From Streptomyces sp. NRRL S-350 (lineage in GTDB: Bacteria > Actinomycetota > Actinomycetes > Streptomycetales > Streptomycetaceae), in assembly GCF_000719705.1 (NCBI RefSeq), contig NZ_JOHO01000023.1, forward strand, positions 62,001-126,000: DNA of 64,000 nucleotides, in the 5' to 3' direction. A model generated the notes under the pieces. The model ran no database searches and had not been told where the DNA came from. It was given only the letters and a program-made list of their open reading frames with translations. Shown here in pieces: positions 8,256-17,891 of this stretch (position 1 is its first letter; every line of letters begins with the position of its first letter). Both the position numbers and the translations under genes were made by a program.

Positions 8256-8726
8256 CGGTCGAGATCAGGTGGCAGATTCCGAGGGCGGTCGAGACCACTC
8301 GTCGATCGATCAAGACCGCCTGTCAGGGGACACCGTTCGCCGCGCACGGGTCGCCGACCACTCGCCCGCCCGTCACCACACCGCCTGCCACCAGCAGATT
8401 CCCTTCGGTTCGACCACCACCCATTGGGGTGAATCAGGAGGTTTTCCGCTTCCCTCCCGCGGCCACGCTGTGCAAAGCTTTCATTACCCTCGGTTTACCG
8501 AGTCTTGATGGTCCGTCCCGACGGTCCTCGGCGAGACATCCCGCACCTCGCCCAGGCCCCTGGCGGGCCCGATGGTCAACGCCGGCCGGTGACACCCGCA
8601 CTCCCCGCCGCGCCACGCCATCCCGCCACACCGTCGCGGCCCACGACAGCCGATCCGCCCGGAGCCCCACCCCGGACTCACCGCCGGACCTGACTGCGTT
8701 CGTTCCCCCGGACAGACGGGAAGACA
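8256..8726. other. 471-bp region upstream of the SulP–carbonic anhydrase gene
   Basis: No gene supported: the short frames here lack a coding pattern. The stretch 8395-8510 is less GC-rich than its surroundings and probably contains the promoters of the divergent pair. No consensus -35/-10 pair could be fixed with confidence. Confidence 0.4.
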
Positions 8727-11186
8727 ATGACCCTCGACATCTCCAGCGCCCCCATCGCCTCCGACACCACCGACCACGCACCACCGGGCCCCGGCGCCCG
8801 GATCCGCTGGGCGCAGGACCTCTCCGCCTCGCTCGTGGTCTTCCTGATCGCCGTACCGTTCTCCCTCGGCATCGCGCTCGCCACCGGCGCCCCGCTCACC
8901 GCCGGCCTCGCCGCCGCGGCCGTGGGCGGCATCGTGGTCGGCCTGTTCGGCGGCACCACGCTCATGGTCAGCGGTCCTTCGGCAGCGCTGACCGTGATCA
9001 CCGCCGGACTGATCACGCAGTACGGCTGGCAGGCCACCTGCGCCATCACCCTCGCCGCCGGCCTGCTCCAACTCCTCCTCGGCGCACGCCGGGTGGCCCG
9101 GACGGCGCTCGCCGTCTCGCCTGCGATCGTGCACGGCATGCTGGCCGGGGTCGGGCTCACCATCGCCATCGCGCAGCTGCACGTCGTGCTCGGCGGCTCG
9201 CCGCAGAGCTCCGCGATCGCCAACCTCCTGGCATTGCCAGGGCAGTTGGCGGGTCCGCACCCGCACGCGCTGCTGGTCGGCGCGGTGACCGTGGCCGTCC
9301 TGCTGGGCTGGCCCCGGCTCCGCCGGCTCACCGGCCGTGCGGGCGAGTTGGCCGCCCTGCTGACCAAGGTGCCGGGCCCGCTGGCCGCCATCGCCCTGTC
9401 CACCACCCTGGCCCTCGTCCTGGACCTGCGGCTCGCCCATATCGAGCTGCCCGCCTGGCAGCCGCAGGCGTTCGTGCCCGCCCTGCCGCACGGTCCGGTG
9501 CTCGGCCTGATCGCGGCCGTCCTCACCGTCACGGCCGTCGCCAGCGTGGAGTCGCTGCTGTCCGCCGTCGCGATCGACCGGATGGCCCGCCGCACTGGCG
9601 ACCTCGACCGGGAACTGCGCGGGCAGGGCCTGGCCAACCTGGTGAGCGGCCTGATCGGTGGCCTGCCGATCGCCGGCGGCGCCGTGCGCAGCACCGCCAA
9701 CGTGCAGGCAGGCGCGCGGACCAGGTGGTCCTCGGTGCTGCACGGCGTCTGGGTGCTGGCCGCCGCGCTGGCGCTGACCGGCGGACTGCGCCGGATCCCG
9801 CTGGCCGCGCTCGCCGCGCTGGTGCTGGTGGTCGGGCTGCAGATGGTGAGCTCCGCACACATCCGCAACGTGCACCGGCACCGCGAGTTCCCGGTCTACC
9901 TGACCACCGTGGTCGCCGTGGTGGCCGCCGGGGTGCTGTGGGGCGTCGCGATCGGCGCCGGCACAGCCGTGCTGCTCGCCCTCTACCGGTTGACCCGCGC
10001 GCACGTGGACGTCGAGACCGGGCCCGACGGCTCGGTCACCGTCCGGACGCACGGCCCGCTCACCTTCACCGCCGTCCCCCGGCTCAGCCGGGCGCTGGCC
10101 GACATCCCGGCCGGGGCCGAGGTCACCGTGGTCCACGACGGATCGTTCCTGGACCACGCCGCGTACGAGACGCTGCACACCTGGCGCGCGGGCCACCAGG
10201 ACGCGGGCGGCCGGGTCGCGATGGTGACCAAGCGCCGGGACGACGAGGTGCTCGACCCGGACGGCACGGTGCGCGCGGGCAGTTCACCGGGCCCGCACCG
10301 CTGCCGGGCCTGGACGCCCTGGGTCGGCCACCACTGCATCGAGCAGCAGGAGGACCCGCACGACCGGCTGCTGGACGGTGTCCGGGGGTTCCAGCTGCAC
10401 ACCGCCCCGCTGATCAGGCCCGAACTCGCCCGGCTGGCGCGGGAGGGGCAGACGCCCTCGCAGCTCTTCCTGGCCTGCGCCGACTCGCGGATGGTCACCA
10501 GCATGATCACCAGCAGTGGCCCGGGTGACCTCTTCACCGTCCGCAACGTGGGCAACCTGGTGCCGGCCCCCTTCGAGCCCGGCGCGGCCGACGACTCGGT
10601 GGCCGCCGCGGTGCAGTACGCGGTCGAGGTGCTGGAGGTGCGCTCGATCACGGTCTGCGGCCACTCCGGCTGCGGTGCGATGAAGGCCCTGCTGGACGGC
10701 GTGCACGAGCGCCCCGGGCCGCCCACCCCGCTGGCCCGCTGGCTGCGCAACGGCCGCGGCTCGCTGGACCGGCTCCGGCGGGCGCCCGCCGAGTTCGCCG
10801 CCCGGCCGACGGCGGATCCGGTGGAGCAGCTCTGCATCACCAACGTGGTCCAGCAGTTGGACCAGCTGATGGCGAACCCGGCGGTGGAACGCCGGGTCGA
10901 GGAGGGCAGCCTGCGGCTGGTCGGGATGTACTTCGACTTCGCGACCGCCCAGGCCTACGTCCTGGACCGCGCCCGTGGGACGTTCAGCCCGGTGGAGGCC
11001 CACCCGGAACCTCACTCCCAGGTCCGCCCCGAATCCCGCTCCCAATCCCGCCCGGAATCCTGTTCGGAGCCGGCCGGTCGGACCGGCGTCGGAGCCCGGA
11101 CCGGCGCGGCATCGGCCGACCGGGTGAATGAGGACGGCATGGTGCCGGTCGGAGGCAGTGAGGAGGGCCCCCAGCTGGCCGCCTGA
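8727..11186 (+). CDS. SulP-family anion transporter fused to a beta-carbonic anhydrase
   Basis: A natural fusion of 819 aa. Residues about 25-430 form a SulP/SLC26 transporter: ten or more hydrophobic segments, with DLSASLVVFLIAVPFSLGIAL opening the domain and a GLIGGLPIAGGAVRST segment typical of the family. Residues about 440-520 resemble a STAS-type regulatory domain (GPLTFTAVPRLSRALADI). Residues about 535-765 are a beta-class carbonic anhydrase with zinc ligands Cys in ACADSR (about 583) and His/Cys in CGHSGCG (about 644-647). Such fusions are read as bicarbonate transporters coupled to CO2/HCO3- interconversion; substrate choice is inference. The C-terminal 55 residues are low-complexity Ser/Arg/Pro. 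An ATG with weak GGAAGA upstream starts it, and a hairpin follows. Confidence 0.92.
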   Translation: MTLDISSAPIASDTTDHAPPGPGARIRWAQDLSASLVVFLIAVPFSLGIALATGAPLTAGLAAAAVGGIVVGLFGGTTLMVSGPSAALTVITAGLITQYGWQATCAITLAAGLLQLLLGARRVARTALAVSPAIVHGMLAGVGLTIAIAQLHVVLGGSPQSSAIANLLALPGQLAGPHPHALLVGAVTVAVLLGWPRLRRLTGRAGELAALLTKVPGPLAAIALSTTLALVLDLRLAHIELPAWQPQAFVPALPHGPVLGLIAAVLTVTAVASVESLLSAVAIDRMARRTGDLDRELRGQGLANLVSGLIGGLPIAGGAVRSTANVQAGARTRWSSVLHGVWVLAAALALTGGLRRIPLAALAALVLVVGLQMVSSAHIRNVHRHREFPVYLTTVVAVVAAGVLWGVAIGAGTAVLLALYRLTRAHVDVETGPDGSVTVRTHGPLTFTAVPRLSRALADIPAGAEVTVVHDGSFLDHAAYETLHTWRAGHQDAGGRVAMVTKRRDDEVLDPDGTVRAGSSPGPHRCRAWTPWVGHHCIEQQEDPHDRLLDGVRGFQLHTAPLIRPELARLAREGQTPSQLFLACADSRMVTSMITSSGPGDLFTVRNVGNLVPAPFEPGAADDSVAAAVQYAVEVLEVRSITVCGHSGCGAMKALLDGVHERPGPPTPLARWLRNGRGSLDRLRRAPAEFAARPTADPVEQLCITNVVQQLDQLMANPAVERRVEEGSLRLVGMYFDFATAQAYVLDRARGTFSPVEAHPEPHSQVRPESRSQSRPESCSEPAGRTGVGARTGAASADRVNEDGMVPVGGSEEGPQLAA

Positions 11187-11191
11187 GAGCC

Positions 11192-11230
11192 GGGTCCGTG
11201 TCCCCGCCGGGCGGGCCGGGGCACGGGCCC
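11192..11230 (+). terminator. Terminator after the SulP–carbonic anhydrase gene
   Basis: A 13-bp stem (11192-11204 with 11218-11230, two G·T pairs) starts six bases after the stop codon. There is no T-run, as is usual in this genus. Confidence 0.6.
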
Positions 11231-11428
11231 ACCAGCCCTCGTACCGTCTCCCGCTCCCGCCGGGCCCACGGCGCGGGCAACTGTCCGGCCGTCGATCAAA
11301 GGTCTACACCAATTCACAGGAGCCTCTTGTCAAGTGCCCCATTCGCCTGGTGAGCTGTGCGCTGGGACACACGGGACAATCCCCACGCACGGGATCGCCC
11401 CAGATCATGACTCGATGAGGAGTGCGCG

Positions 11429-13405
11429 TTGAGCAACGAGAGCCTGGCCAACCTGCTCAAGGAGGAGCGGCGCTTCGCCCCGCCGACGGAGCTCGCCGCG
11501 GCCGCCACCGTCACCGCGGCCGCGTACGCGCAGGCCTCCGAGGACCGTCTGGGCTTCTGGGCCGAGCAGGCCCGGCGCCTCAGCTGGGCCGTCGAGCCCA
11601 CCGAGACGCTCGACTGGTCCAACCCGCCCTTCGCCAAGTGGTTCGCCGACGGCAAGCTCAACGTGGCGTACAACTGCGTCGACCGCCACGTCGAGGCCGG
11701 CCTGGGCGAGCGGGTCGCCATCCACTTCGAGGGCGAGCCCGGCGACAGCCGCTCGATCACCTACTCCCAGCTCAAGGACGAGGTCTCCCAGGCGGCCAAC
11801 GCGCTGCTGGAGCTGGGCGTCCGCAAGGGCGACCGGGTCGCGGTCTACCTGCCGATGATCGCCGAGGCGGTCGTCGCGATCCTCGCCTGCGCCCGGATCG
11901 GCGCCACCCACTCGGTGGTCTTCGGCGGCTTCTCCGCCGACGCCGTCGCCTCCCGCATCCAGGACGCCCAGGCCAAGCTGGTCATCACCGCCGACGGCGG
12001 CTACCGCCGCGGCAAGCCCTCGGCGCTCAAGCCGGCCATCGACGAGGCGCTCACCAAGGTCGACGGCGTCGACCACGTCCTGGTGATCCGCCGCACCGGG
12101 CAGGACATCCCGTGGACCGAGGGCCGAGACGTCTGGTGGCACGAGATCACCGCGCGCCAGTCCACCGAGCACGCCCCCGAAGCGCACGACGCCGAGCACC
12201 CGCTGTTCATCCTCTACACGTCGGGCACCACCGGGAAGCCCAAGGGCATCCTGCACACCTCGGGCGGCTACCTCACCCAGGCCAGCTACACCCACCACGC
12301 GGTCTTCGACCTCAAGCCGGAGACCGACGTCTACTGGTGCACCGCCGACATCGGCTGGGTCACCGGCCACTCGTACATCGTCTACGGGCCGCTCTCCAAC
12401 GGCGCCACCCAGGTCATCTACGAGGGCACCCCGGACACCCCGCACCAGGGCCGCTTCTGGGAGATCGTCCAGAAGTACGGCGTGACCATCCTCTACACCG
12501 CGCCGACCGCGATCCGCACCTTCATGAAGTGGGGAGACGACATCCCCGCCAAGTTCGACCTGTCCTCGCTGCGGGTGCTGGGCAGCGTCGGCGAGCCGAT
12601 CAACCCCGAGGCCTGGATCTGGTACCGCGAGCACATCGGCGCCGGCAAGACCCCGATCGTGGACACCTGGTGGCAGACCGAGACCGGCGCCATCATGATC
12701 AGCCCGCTGCCGGGCGTCACCGAGACCAAGCCGGGTTCGGCCCAGCGCGCCCTGCCCGGCATCGCGGCCACCGTGGTGGACGACGAGGCCAACGAGGTCG
12801 CGAACGGCTCCGGCGGCTACCTGGTGCTCACCGAGCCGTGGCCGTCCATGCTCCGCACCATCTGGGGCGACGACCAGCGCTACGTCGACACCTACTGGTC
12901 GCGCTTCGAGGGCCGCTACTTCGCCGGTGACGGCGCCAAGAAGGACGAGGACGGCGACATCTGGCTGCTCGGCCGGGTGGACGACGTCATGCTCGTCTCG
13001 GGCCACAACATCTCCACCACCGAGGTCGAGTCGGCCCTGGTCGGCCACCCGTCCGTGGCCGAGTCCGCGGTGGTCGGCGCGACCGACGCCACCACCGGTC
13101 AGGCCATCGTCGCCTTCGTGATCCTGCGCGGCGGCGCCACCGAGAGCCCCGAGCTGGTCGAGGAACTGCGGGCGCACGTCGGCCGCACGCTCGGCCCGAT
13201 CGCCAAGCCGAAGCAGGTCAAGGTGGTCGGCGAGCTGCCGAAGACCCGTTCCGGCAAGATCATGCGCCGCCTGCTGCGCGACATCGCCGAAGGCCGCGAG
13301 GTCGGCGACACCACCACCCTGGCCGACAGCTCGGTGATGAGCCTGATCCAGGCCCAGCTGCCGCCGACGGCGAACGGCACCGGCACCGGCACCGGCACCA
13401 GCTGA
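11429..13405 (+). CDS. acs: Acetyl-CoA synthetase (AMP-forming)
   Basis: Converts acetate, ATP and CoA to acetyl-CoA in the cytoplasm. The 658-aa length matches the family. The ACS N-terminal domain is followed by the AMP-binding motif ILYTSGTTGKPKGI at about 261-274, the WWQTETG motif, and the C-terminal lid with KTRSGKIMRR, whose lysine (about 608) is the usual acetylation control site. The start is a TTG with GAGGAG seven bases upstream; the ATG 14 bases earlier hits a stop after five codons. The C-terminus ends in Gly-Thr repeats (a 6-bp GGCACC tandem). A very strong terminator follows. Single-gene unit. Confidence 0.96.
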   Translation: MSNESLANLLKEERRFAPPTELAAAATVTAAAYAQASEDRLGFWAEQARRLSWAVEPTETLDWSNPPFAKWFADGKLNVAYNCVDRHVEAGLGERVAIHFEGEPGDSRSITYSQLKDEVSQAANALLELGVRKGDRVAVYLPMIAEAVVAILACARIGATHSVVFGGFSADAVASRIQDAQAKLVITADGGYRRGKPSALKPAIDEALTKVDGVDHVLVIRRTGQDIPWTEGRDVWWHEITARQSTEHAPEAHDAEHPLFILYTSGTTGKPKGILHTSGGYLTQASYTHHAVFDLKPETDVYWCTADIGWVTGHSYIVYGPLSNGATQVIYEGTPDTPHQGRFWEIVQKYGVTILYTAPTAIRTFMKWGDDIPAKFDLSSLRVLGSVGEPINPEAWIWYREHIGAGKTPIVDTWWQTETGAIMISPLPGVTETKPGSAQRALPGIAATVVDDEANEVANGSGGYLVLTEPWPSMLRTIWGDDQRYVDTYWSRFEGRYFAGDGAKKDEDGDIWLLGRVDDVMLVSGHNISTTEVESALVGHPSVAESAVVGATDATTGQAIVAFVILRGGATESPELVEELRAHVGRTLGPIAKPKQVKVVGELPKTRSGKIMRRLLRDIAEGREVGDTTTLADSSVMSLIQAQLPPTANGTGTGTGTS

Positions 13406-13414
13406 GCCGACCGA

Positions 13415-13466
13415 GCAGACAGCTGTGCCCCGGACGGTGCTCACCGTCCGGGGCACAGCTGTCTGC
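13415..13466 (+). terminator. Perfect 25-bp terminator hairpin after acs
   Basis: Bases 13415-13439 are exactly complementary to 13442-13466 around a two-base loop, ten bases past the acs stop. This is the strongest hairpin noticed in the chromosomal part of the window. Confidence 0.85.
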
Positions 13467-13748
13467 AGCCGGGACCGGGAACGGGTTCACCCGGGTGGGG
13501 GTGGTCGGCACCATCCGGAATCCGGGCTGCTGCTCCTCCGGGGTGCAGGAGTGGCCCGGAGGGCTTCCGTCCGTTAAGCAGGACAACAGGACAATCCGAA
13601 TGCCCCTTGATCGTCCCGTTACACTGCTAAGGACGCATCAAGGGCCTCTGGCAGGAATCCGGGCGTCACTGGGCGCGCCGGGAAGTCTGGTCGGCAACTG
13701 CACCACCCGTGCATCCGTTGCCGCTCCCAGCCCCTGAGGAGGTCCCTC

Positions 13749-15251
13749 GTGACCGACCAGCCGCCCGTCCACGAGCCGACGACCCGCCGCCGGCAGTTCC
13801 TCGGCCGGCTGTCACTGCCCGAACGCACCTTCATCACCGACGCCCTGCGCACCGAGACGGTCGGCGGCATCCTGCTGCTGATCGCCGCCGTGGTCGCGCT
13901 GGTCTGGGCCAACGTCTGGCCCCACGCGTACGAGAGCATGCTCGACTACACCGTCGGCCCCTCCGCCCCGCTGCACCTCGACCTCTCCCTGGCCACCTGG
14001 GCCCAGGACGGCCTACTGACGGTCTTCTTCTTCGTCGCCGGGATCGAGCTCAAGCGCGAGTTCGTCGCCGGCGAGCTGCGCACCCCGAGCGCCGCGGCGC
14101 TACCCGTCGTCGCCGCCGTCTGCGGGGTCGCACTGCCGGCCATCCTGTTCGCCCTGGTGAACTCCGGCAGCGGCGGGCACCCCGGCGGCTGGGCGATCCC
14201 GACCGCCACCGACATCGCCTTCGCACTCGGCGTGCTGGCCGTGGTCGGCAGCCACCTGCCCTCGGCACTGCGCGCCTTCCTGCTGACCCTGGCCGTCGTC
14301 GACGACCTGATCGCCATCCTGATCATCGCGATCTTCTACAGCTCCGGCATCAAGTTCTGGGCGCTCGGGCTGGCCTTCGCCGGGCTGGTGCTGTTCTGGT
14401 TCCTGCACCGGCGCGGGGTCCACGGCTGGTACCTGTTCGTGCCGCTGGCCGTGGTCACCTGGGCGCTGATGCACGAGAGCGGCATCCACGCCACCGTCGC
14501 GGGAGTCGCGATGGGCCTGATGCTCCGCTGCCACCGGGAGGGCGACGAGCAGCACTCCCCCGGCGAGCACATCGAGCACCTGGTGCGCCCGCTCTCGGCC
14601 GGTCTGGCCGTCCCGGTGTTCGCACTGTTCTCCGCCGGGGTGGTCGTCTCCGGCCCGGCGCTGCGCGACGTGTTCACCCAGGCCGCGCCCATCGGCATCG
14701 TGATCGGTCTGGTCGTCGGCAAGTCGGTGGGCATATTCGGCGGTACCTGGCTGACCGCCCGGTTCACCCGGGCGGAGCTGAACCCGCAGCTCAAATGGGC
14801 CGACATGGTCGCCGTGTCGGTCCTCGCGGGCATCGGCTTCACCGTCTCGCTGCTCATCGGCGAGCTGGCCTTCCCCGACGACCCGGCGCTCGCCGACCTC
14901 GCCAAGACCGCCGTCCTGGTCGGCTCGCTGATCTGCGCCACGCTCGCCACGCTGCTGCTGAAGCTGCGCAACCGGCACTACCGCGAGCTCTGCGAGGAGG
15001 AGGACCGGGACCTGGACGGGGACGGGATCCCCGACGTCTACCAGCAGGACGACCCGGCCTGGCGGGCCAGGATCGCCGAAGCGTCCCGGCCGCCGGCCGA
15101 CGAGGCCTCCGGTGACGCCGGCCGCTCCGATGGCACCGGACATTCCGGTGACGCCGGACCTTCCGGTGGCACCGGACGTCCCGGTGGCACCGGACGTTCC
15201 GGTCATTCCGGTAACCCCGGCAACCTCGGTAATCCCGGTAAGCCCCGGTGA
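13749..15251 (+). CDS. nhaA: Na+/H+ antiporter NhaA
   Basis: Electrogenic sodium/proton antiporter of the cytoplasmic membrane. About eleven hydrophobic segments span residues 35-410. The family signature ATDIAFALGVLAVVG carries one of the conserved aspartates, and LAVVDDLIAILIIAIFY carries the Asp-Asp pair that binds Na+ in E. coli NhaA. The GTG start has GAGGAGG about nine bases upstream. The C-terminal 80 residues are a hydrophilic tail that turns into Gly/Ser/Thr-rich repeats (SGGTGRPGGTGRSG), longer than in E. coli and unlikely to be needed for transport. The gap between acs and this gene holds a terminator and presumably its own promoter. Confidence 0.95.
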   Translation: MTDQPPVHEPTTRRRQFLGRLSLPERTFITDALRTETVGGILLLIAAVVALVWANVWPHAYESMLDYTVGPSAPLHLDLSLATWAQDGLLTVFFFVAGIELKREFVAGELRTPSAAALPVVAAVCGVALPAILFALVNSGSGGHPGGWAIPTATDIAFALGVLAVVGSHLPSALRAFLLTLAVVDDLIAILIIAIFYSSGIKFWALGLAFAGLVLFWFLHRRGVHGWYLFVPLAVVTWALMHESGIHATVAGVAMGLMLRCHREGDEQHSPGEHIEHLVRPLSAGLAVPVFALFSAGVVVSGPALRDVFTQAAPIGIVIGLVVGKSVGIFGGTWLTARFTRAELNPQLKWADMVAVSVLAGIGFTVSLLIGELAFPDDPALADLAKTAVLVGSLICATLATLLLKLRNRHYRELCEEEDRDLDGDGIPDVYQQDDPAWRARIAEASRPPADEASGDAGRSDGTGHSGDAGPSGGTGRPGGTGRSGHSGNPGNLGNPGKPR

Positions 15252-15522
15252 CGCCAGGCAGCCCGGGGCGACCGGCTGACGGTGCCTCGGGCTGGTCCCG
15301 CAACGGAGCTTCGAGTGCTGCGGGCACGCGCCGTTCATGAACCCGGGGCCGTCCCGAGCCGGGACACGTCCCTCCGGCGGGGCCCCGGAGTGGTGTCCGA
15401 CTGACGGGTAGGGGCATGATCTGAGCTGTCGACAATCCACTGACGCCTCCGGAACCCCCACGGCCCCGGAACCGCACATCCGCGGCGGCGTCACGCCGCA
15501 CAGCCGCAGAGGAGAACCGCTG

Positions 15523-15999
15523 ATGCCCGCAGGAGCCGCAGACCCGTTCAGCAACGGCCGGGCGCCCTACGAGGGCGAGCGTTCGGTGGGGCAGCTGTTC
15601 GCGGCGGCCACCGCCGACCTGTCCGCGCTGGTCCACGACGAGATCGCGCTCGCCAAGGCCGAGATCCGGGCGGACGTCAAGCGCGGCGTCTCCGGCGGTG
15701 TCTCGCTGACGGTCGCCGGCGTCGTGGCGCTCTTCTCCATCCCGATGCTGAGCGCCGCGGCGGCGTTCGGCATCCACGCGCTGGGCCTGTCGCTGGGCTG
15801 GTCCTTCCTCATCGTGGCCGGCGCCTACCTGGTGCTCGCGGCGGTGCTCGGGCTGCTGGCGTTCCGCTCGTTCAAGAAGATCGAGCCGCCCCACCGCACC
15901 ATCGAGGGCGCCCAGAAGACCGCCGACGTGCTGAAGAACGCCCGGCCGCGACCGGCCACCAAGGAGGAGATCGACCGCGCCCTGGGCCGCATCCCGTAA
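15523..15999 (+). CDS. Phage-holin-3_6-like (DUF1469) membrane protein
   Basis: A 158-aa membrane protein of the putative actinobacterial holin superfamily III / DUF1469. The N-terminal cytoplasmic helix (SVGQLFAAATADLSALVHDEIALAKAEIRADVKRG) is diagnostic for the group. Two hydrophobic segments follow (LTVAGVVALFSIPMLSAAAAF and FLIVAGAYLVLAAVLGLLAF). The basic C-terminal tail ends in PATKEEIDRALGRIP. Despite the name these are chromosomal proteins, not lytic holins; the function is unknown. GAGGAG about eight bases before the ATG fixes the start. It lies between nhaA and an alpha/beta hydrolase gene on the same strand. Confidence 0.85.
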   Translation: MPAGAADPFSNGRAPYEGERSVGQLFAAATADLSALVHDEIALAKAEIRADVKRGVSGGVSLTVAGVVALFSIPMLSAAAAFGIHALGLSLGWSFLIVAGAYLVLAAVLGLLAFRSFKKIEPPHRTIEGAQKTADVLKNARPRPATKEEIDRALGRIP

Positions 16000-16021
16000 G
16001 CGGACCCGGCCCGGCGACGCT

Positions 16022-16105
16022 GTCGTCAGCACGGTCGTCAACGCGGCCGTCAGCGCGGCCGGCAGCGCGGCCGGCAGCACGGTCGTCAGGGCGGCCGGCA
16101 ACGAA
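16022..16105. repeat. 12-bp tandem repeat (seven units)
   Basis: Seven imperfect copies of GYCGKCARCRCG lie 23 bases after the holin-like stop and before the hydrolase promoter. The period is a multiple of three, but no start or ribosome site suggests translation. Confidence 0.7.
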
Positions 16106-16246
16106 GCCGTCGTCGGGACCGTTCTCGGTCCCGACCTCGGACCGACTCCGGAACCCGTCAACGGGGTGCGTCCCGTCGGGGCGCGTTGACCCGCCGACAG
16201 TGAGTGCGGGCACGTGTCGGGTGCGCGGATGTGACACGCTCTCGGT

Positions 16247-17386
16247 ATGCCGCTTGACCAGAAGCCCGTGCCCGGGCAGCCGTCCGCCGATTCCGGTCCC
16301 GACACCGGTCCCGACACCGGTCCCGACTCCGGCCCCGAGACCGGTCCCGGGGCGTGCCCCGGCTCCGGTCCGGACGCCGGCCCCGGCATCGCCGCGGAGG
16401 GCGCCGGCCTGGCACCCCGCCGGCAGCCGGCCGAGGCGGGCTCCGACGCCGCAGCGGCAGCAGCGGCGCCGGACCCGGACGGGGAGCCGTGGAACATCCG
16501 GCAGGCGGGCCCGTGGACGCACCGCGACCTCGCGGCCAACGGCGCCCGCTTCCACATCGCCGAGCTGGGCTCGGGCCCGCTGGTACTGCTGGTGCACGGC
16601 TGGCCCGAGTACTGGTGGGCGTGGCGCCACCAGCTGACCGCGCTCGCCGAGGCGGGCTACCGCGCGGTGGCGCTGGACCTGCGGGGCATCGGCGGCAGCG
16701 ACCGCACCCCCCGCGGGTACGACCCGGGCAACCTCGCGCTGGACATCACCGGGGTGATCCGCTCGCTCGGTGAGCGCCGGGCGCACCTGGTCGGGCACGC
16801 CTCGGGCGGCACCCTGGCCTGGGTGGCGGCGGTGATGCGCCCGTCCGTGATCCAGAGCCTGACGGTGGTCTCCGCCGCGCATCCGCGGGATCTGCGGCGG
16901 GCGCTGCTGACCGACCGCCGCCAGTTCGCCGCCTTCGAGCACGTGCTGGGCTTCCAGCGGCCGTGGATACCGGAACGCCGTCTGGTGGCCGAGGACGCCG
17001 AGCTGGTGGGCCGCTACCTGACTTCCTGGACCGGCCCGAACGGCCTGGACGAGGCGGCGGTGCACGCCTATCGGCAGGCGATCCAGATCCCCAGCACCGC
17101 GCACTGCTCGATCGAGCCGTACCGCTGGCTGCTGCGGTCGCTGGCCCGGCCGGACGGCATCCAGTTCGCCCGCCGGATGAAGAAGCCGATCACCGCGCCG
17201 ACCCTGCACGTCCAGGGCGCGGCGGACCCGGTGCTGCTGTCCCGCACCGCGCTCGGCGGCGGCGAGTACGTGGCGGCGCCCTACCGCTGGCGGCTGCTGC
17301 CCGACGTCGGGCACTTCCCGCACGAGGAGGCACCGGAGGAGTTCACGACCGAGCTGCTGGACTGGGTCGGCCGCCACAAGGAGTGA
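16247..17386 (+). CDS. Alpha/beta hydrolase with low-complexity N-terminus
   Basis: A 379-aa hydrolase of the epoxide hydrolase/haloalkane dehalogenase type. The first 80 residues are Pro/Gly/Asp/Thr repeats (GPDTGPDTGPDSGPETG) from a 12-base DNA repeat. The hydrolase domain starts near 90: oxyanion motif HGWPEYWWAW, then a nucleophile elbow region LVGHASGGTLAW, where the elbow reads GHASGG (Ser as nucleophile), and the final His in LPDVGHFPHEE near residue 360. The epoxide-hydrolase HGWPxxW motif is seen directly; the substrate is not known. An in-frame start nearer the domain is possible, but the ATG at 16247 follows a -10-like region and keeps frame. It stands alone with its own 5' gap. 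Confidence 0.85.
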   Translation: MPLDQKPVPGQPSADSGPDTGPDTGPDSGPETGPGACPGSGPDAGPGIAAEGAGLAPRRQPAEAGSDAAAAAAAPDPDGEPWNIRQAGPWTHRDLAANGARFHIAELGSGPLVLLVHGWPEYWWAWRHQLTALAEAGYRAVALDLRGIGGSDRTPRGYDPGNLALDITGVIRSLGERRAHLVGHASGGTLAWVAAVMRPSVIQSLTVVSAAHPRDLRRALLTDRRQFAAFEHVLGFQRPWIPERRLVAEDAELVGRYLTSWTGPNGLDEAAVHAYRQAIQIPSTAHCSIEPYRWLLRSLARPDGIQFARRMKKPITAPTLHVQGAADPVLLSRTALGGGEYVAAPYRWRLLPDVGHFPHEEAPEEFTTELLDWVGRHKE

Positions 17387-17560
17387 CGGACGGCTACCGC
17401 GGGCGACGAGGCGCAGGAGGCGGAGAGGGTCGGGGCCCGGGGGTGGGGGTGGATCCACGGGCCCAACTCCCTTGGGATTTCCCTCATATGACAAACGCAT
17501 AGGCCACATTCGACAACCCCGGGCGATTACCCCGACCGGCTCAGGGGCATCCATACCGGT

Positions 17561-17770
17561 ATGAGTTGGATGCCCGATCGCGGCGCCGCCCCCCGCGGCC
17601 GACGCCAGAACAGCCCGCAGCGCTCCGCCCACCGCCCCGACCGGGCGGACGACCTCGGCTTCGACAGCCTCGACCCCCGCCAGCACGCGGAGCGGCGACA
17701 GCTCGGCATTCCGCACATCCTCGGGCGGCGCGCCCGCTGGGTGGGCGCACGACTGCGGCGCGAGACCTGA
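17561..17770 (+). CDS. Small hypothetical protein, 69 aa
   Basis: Not recognised. It is a basic, probably disordered N-terminal half (PDRGAAPRGRRQNSPQRSAH) followed by a possible helix (DSLDPRQHAERRQLGIPHILGRRARWVGARLRRE). Third codon positions are almost all G or C, and an antisense frame here is only its shadow. No clear ribosome-binding site was found, so the existence of the protein is moderately supported. It faces the leftward DUF457 gene. Confidence 0.45.
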   Translation: MSWMPDRGAAPRGRRQNSPQRSAHRPDRADDLGFDSLDPRQHAERRQLGIPHILGRRARWVGARLRRET

Positions 17771-17891
17771 GGCCCCGCGCCGCGTCGGTCCGGCGGTTCC
17801 GGGCGGCCGGCCGACGGCCCCCGGGACACCGCCAGGGACACCACTCGGAACACCGCTCGGAGCGCCGCCCCGGCACCCCGCCCAGTTCGTG

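Noticed and set aside
6668..10528. Very long rightward frame of 1286 codons overlapping several genes
   Set aside because: It is an out-of-frame shadow created by GC-rich codon bias over the CooC-like, hypothetical and SulP genes; the residue pattern is Arg/Pro/Gly-rich and matches no family.
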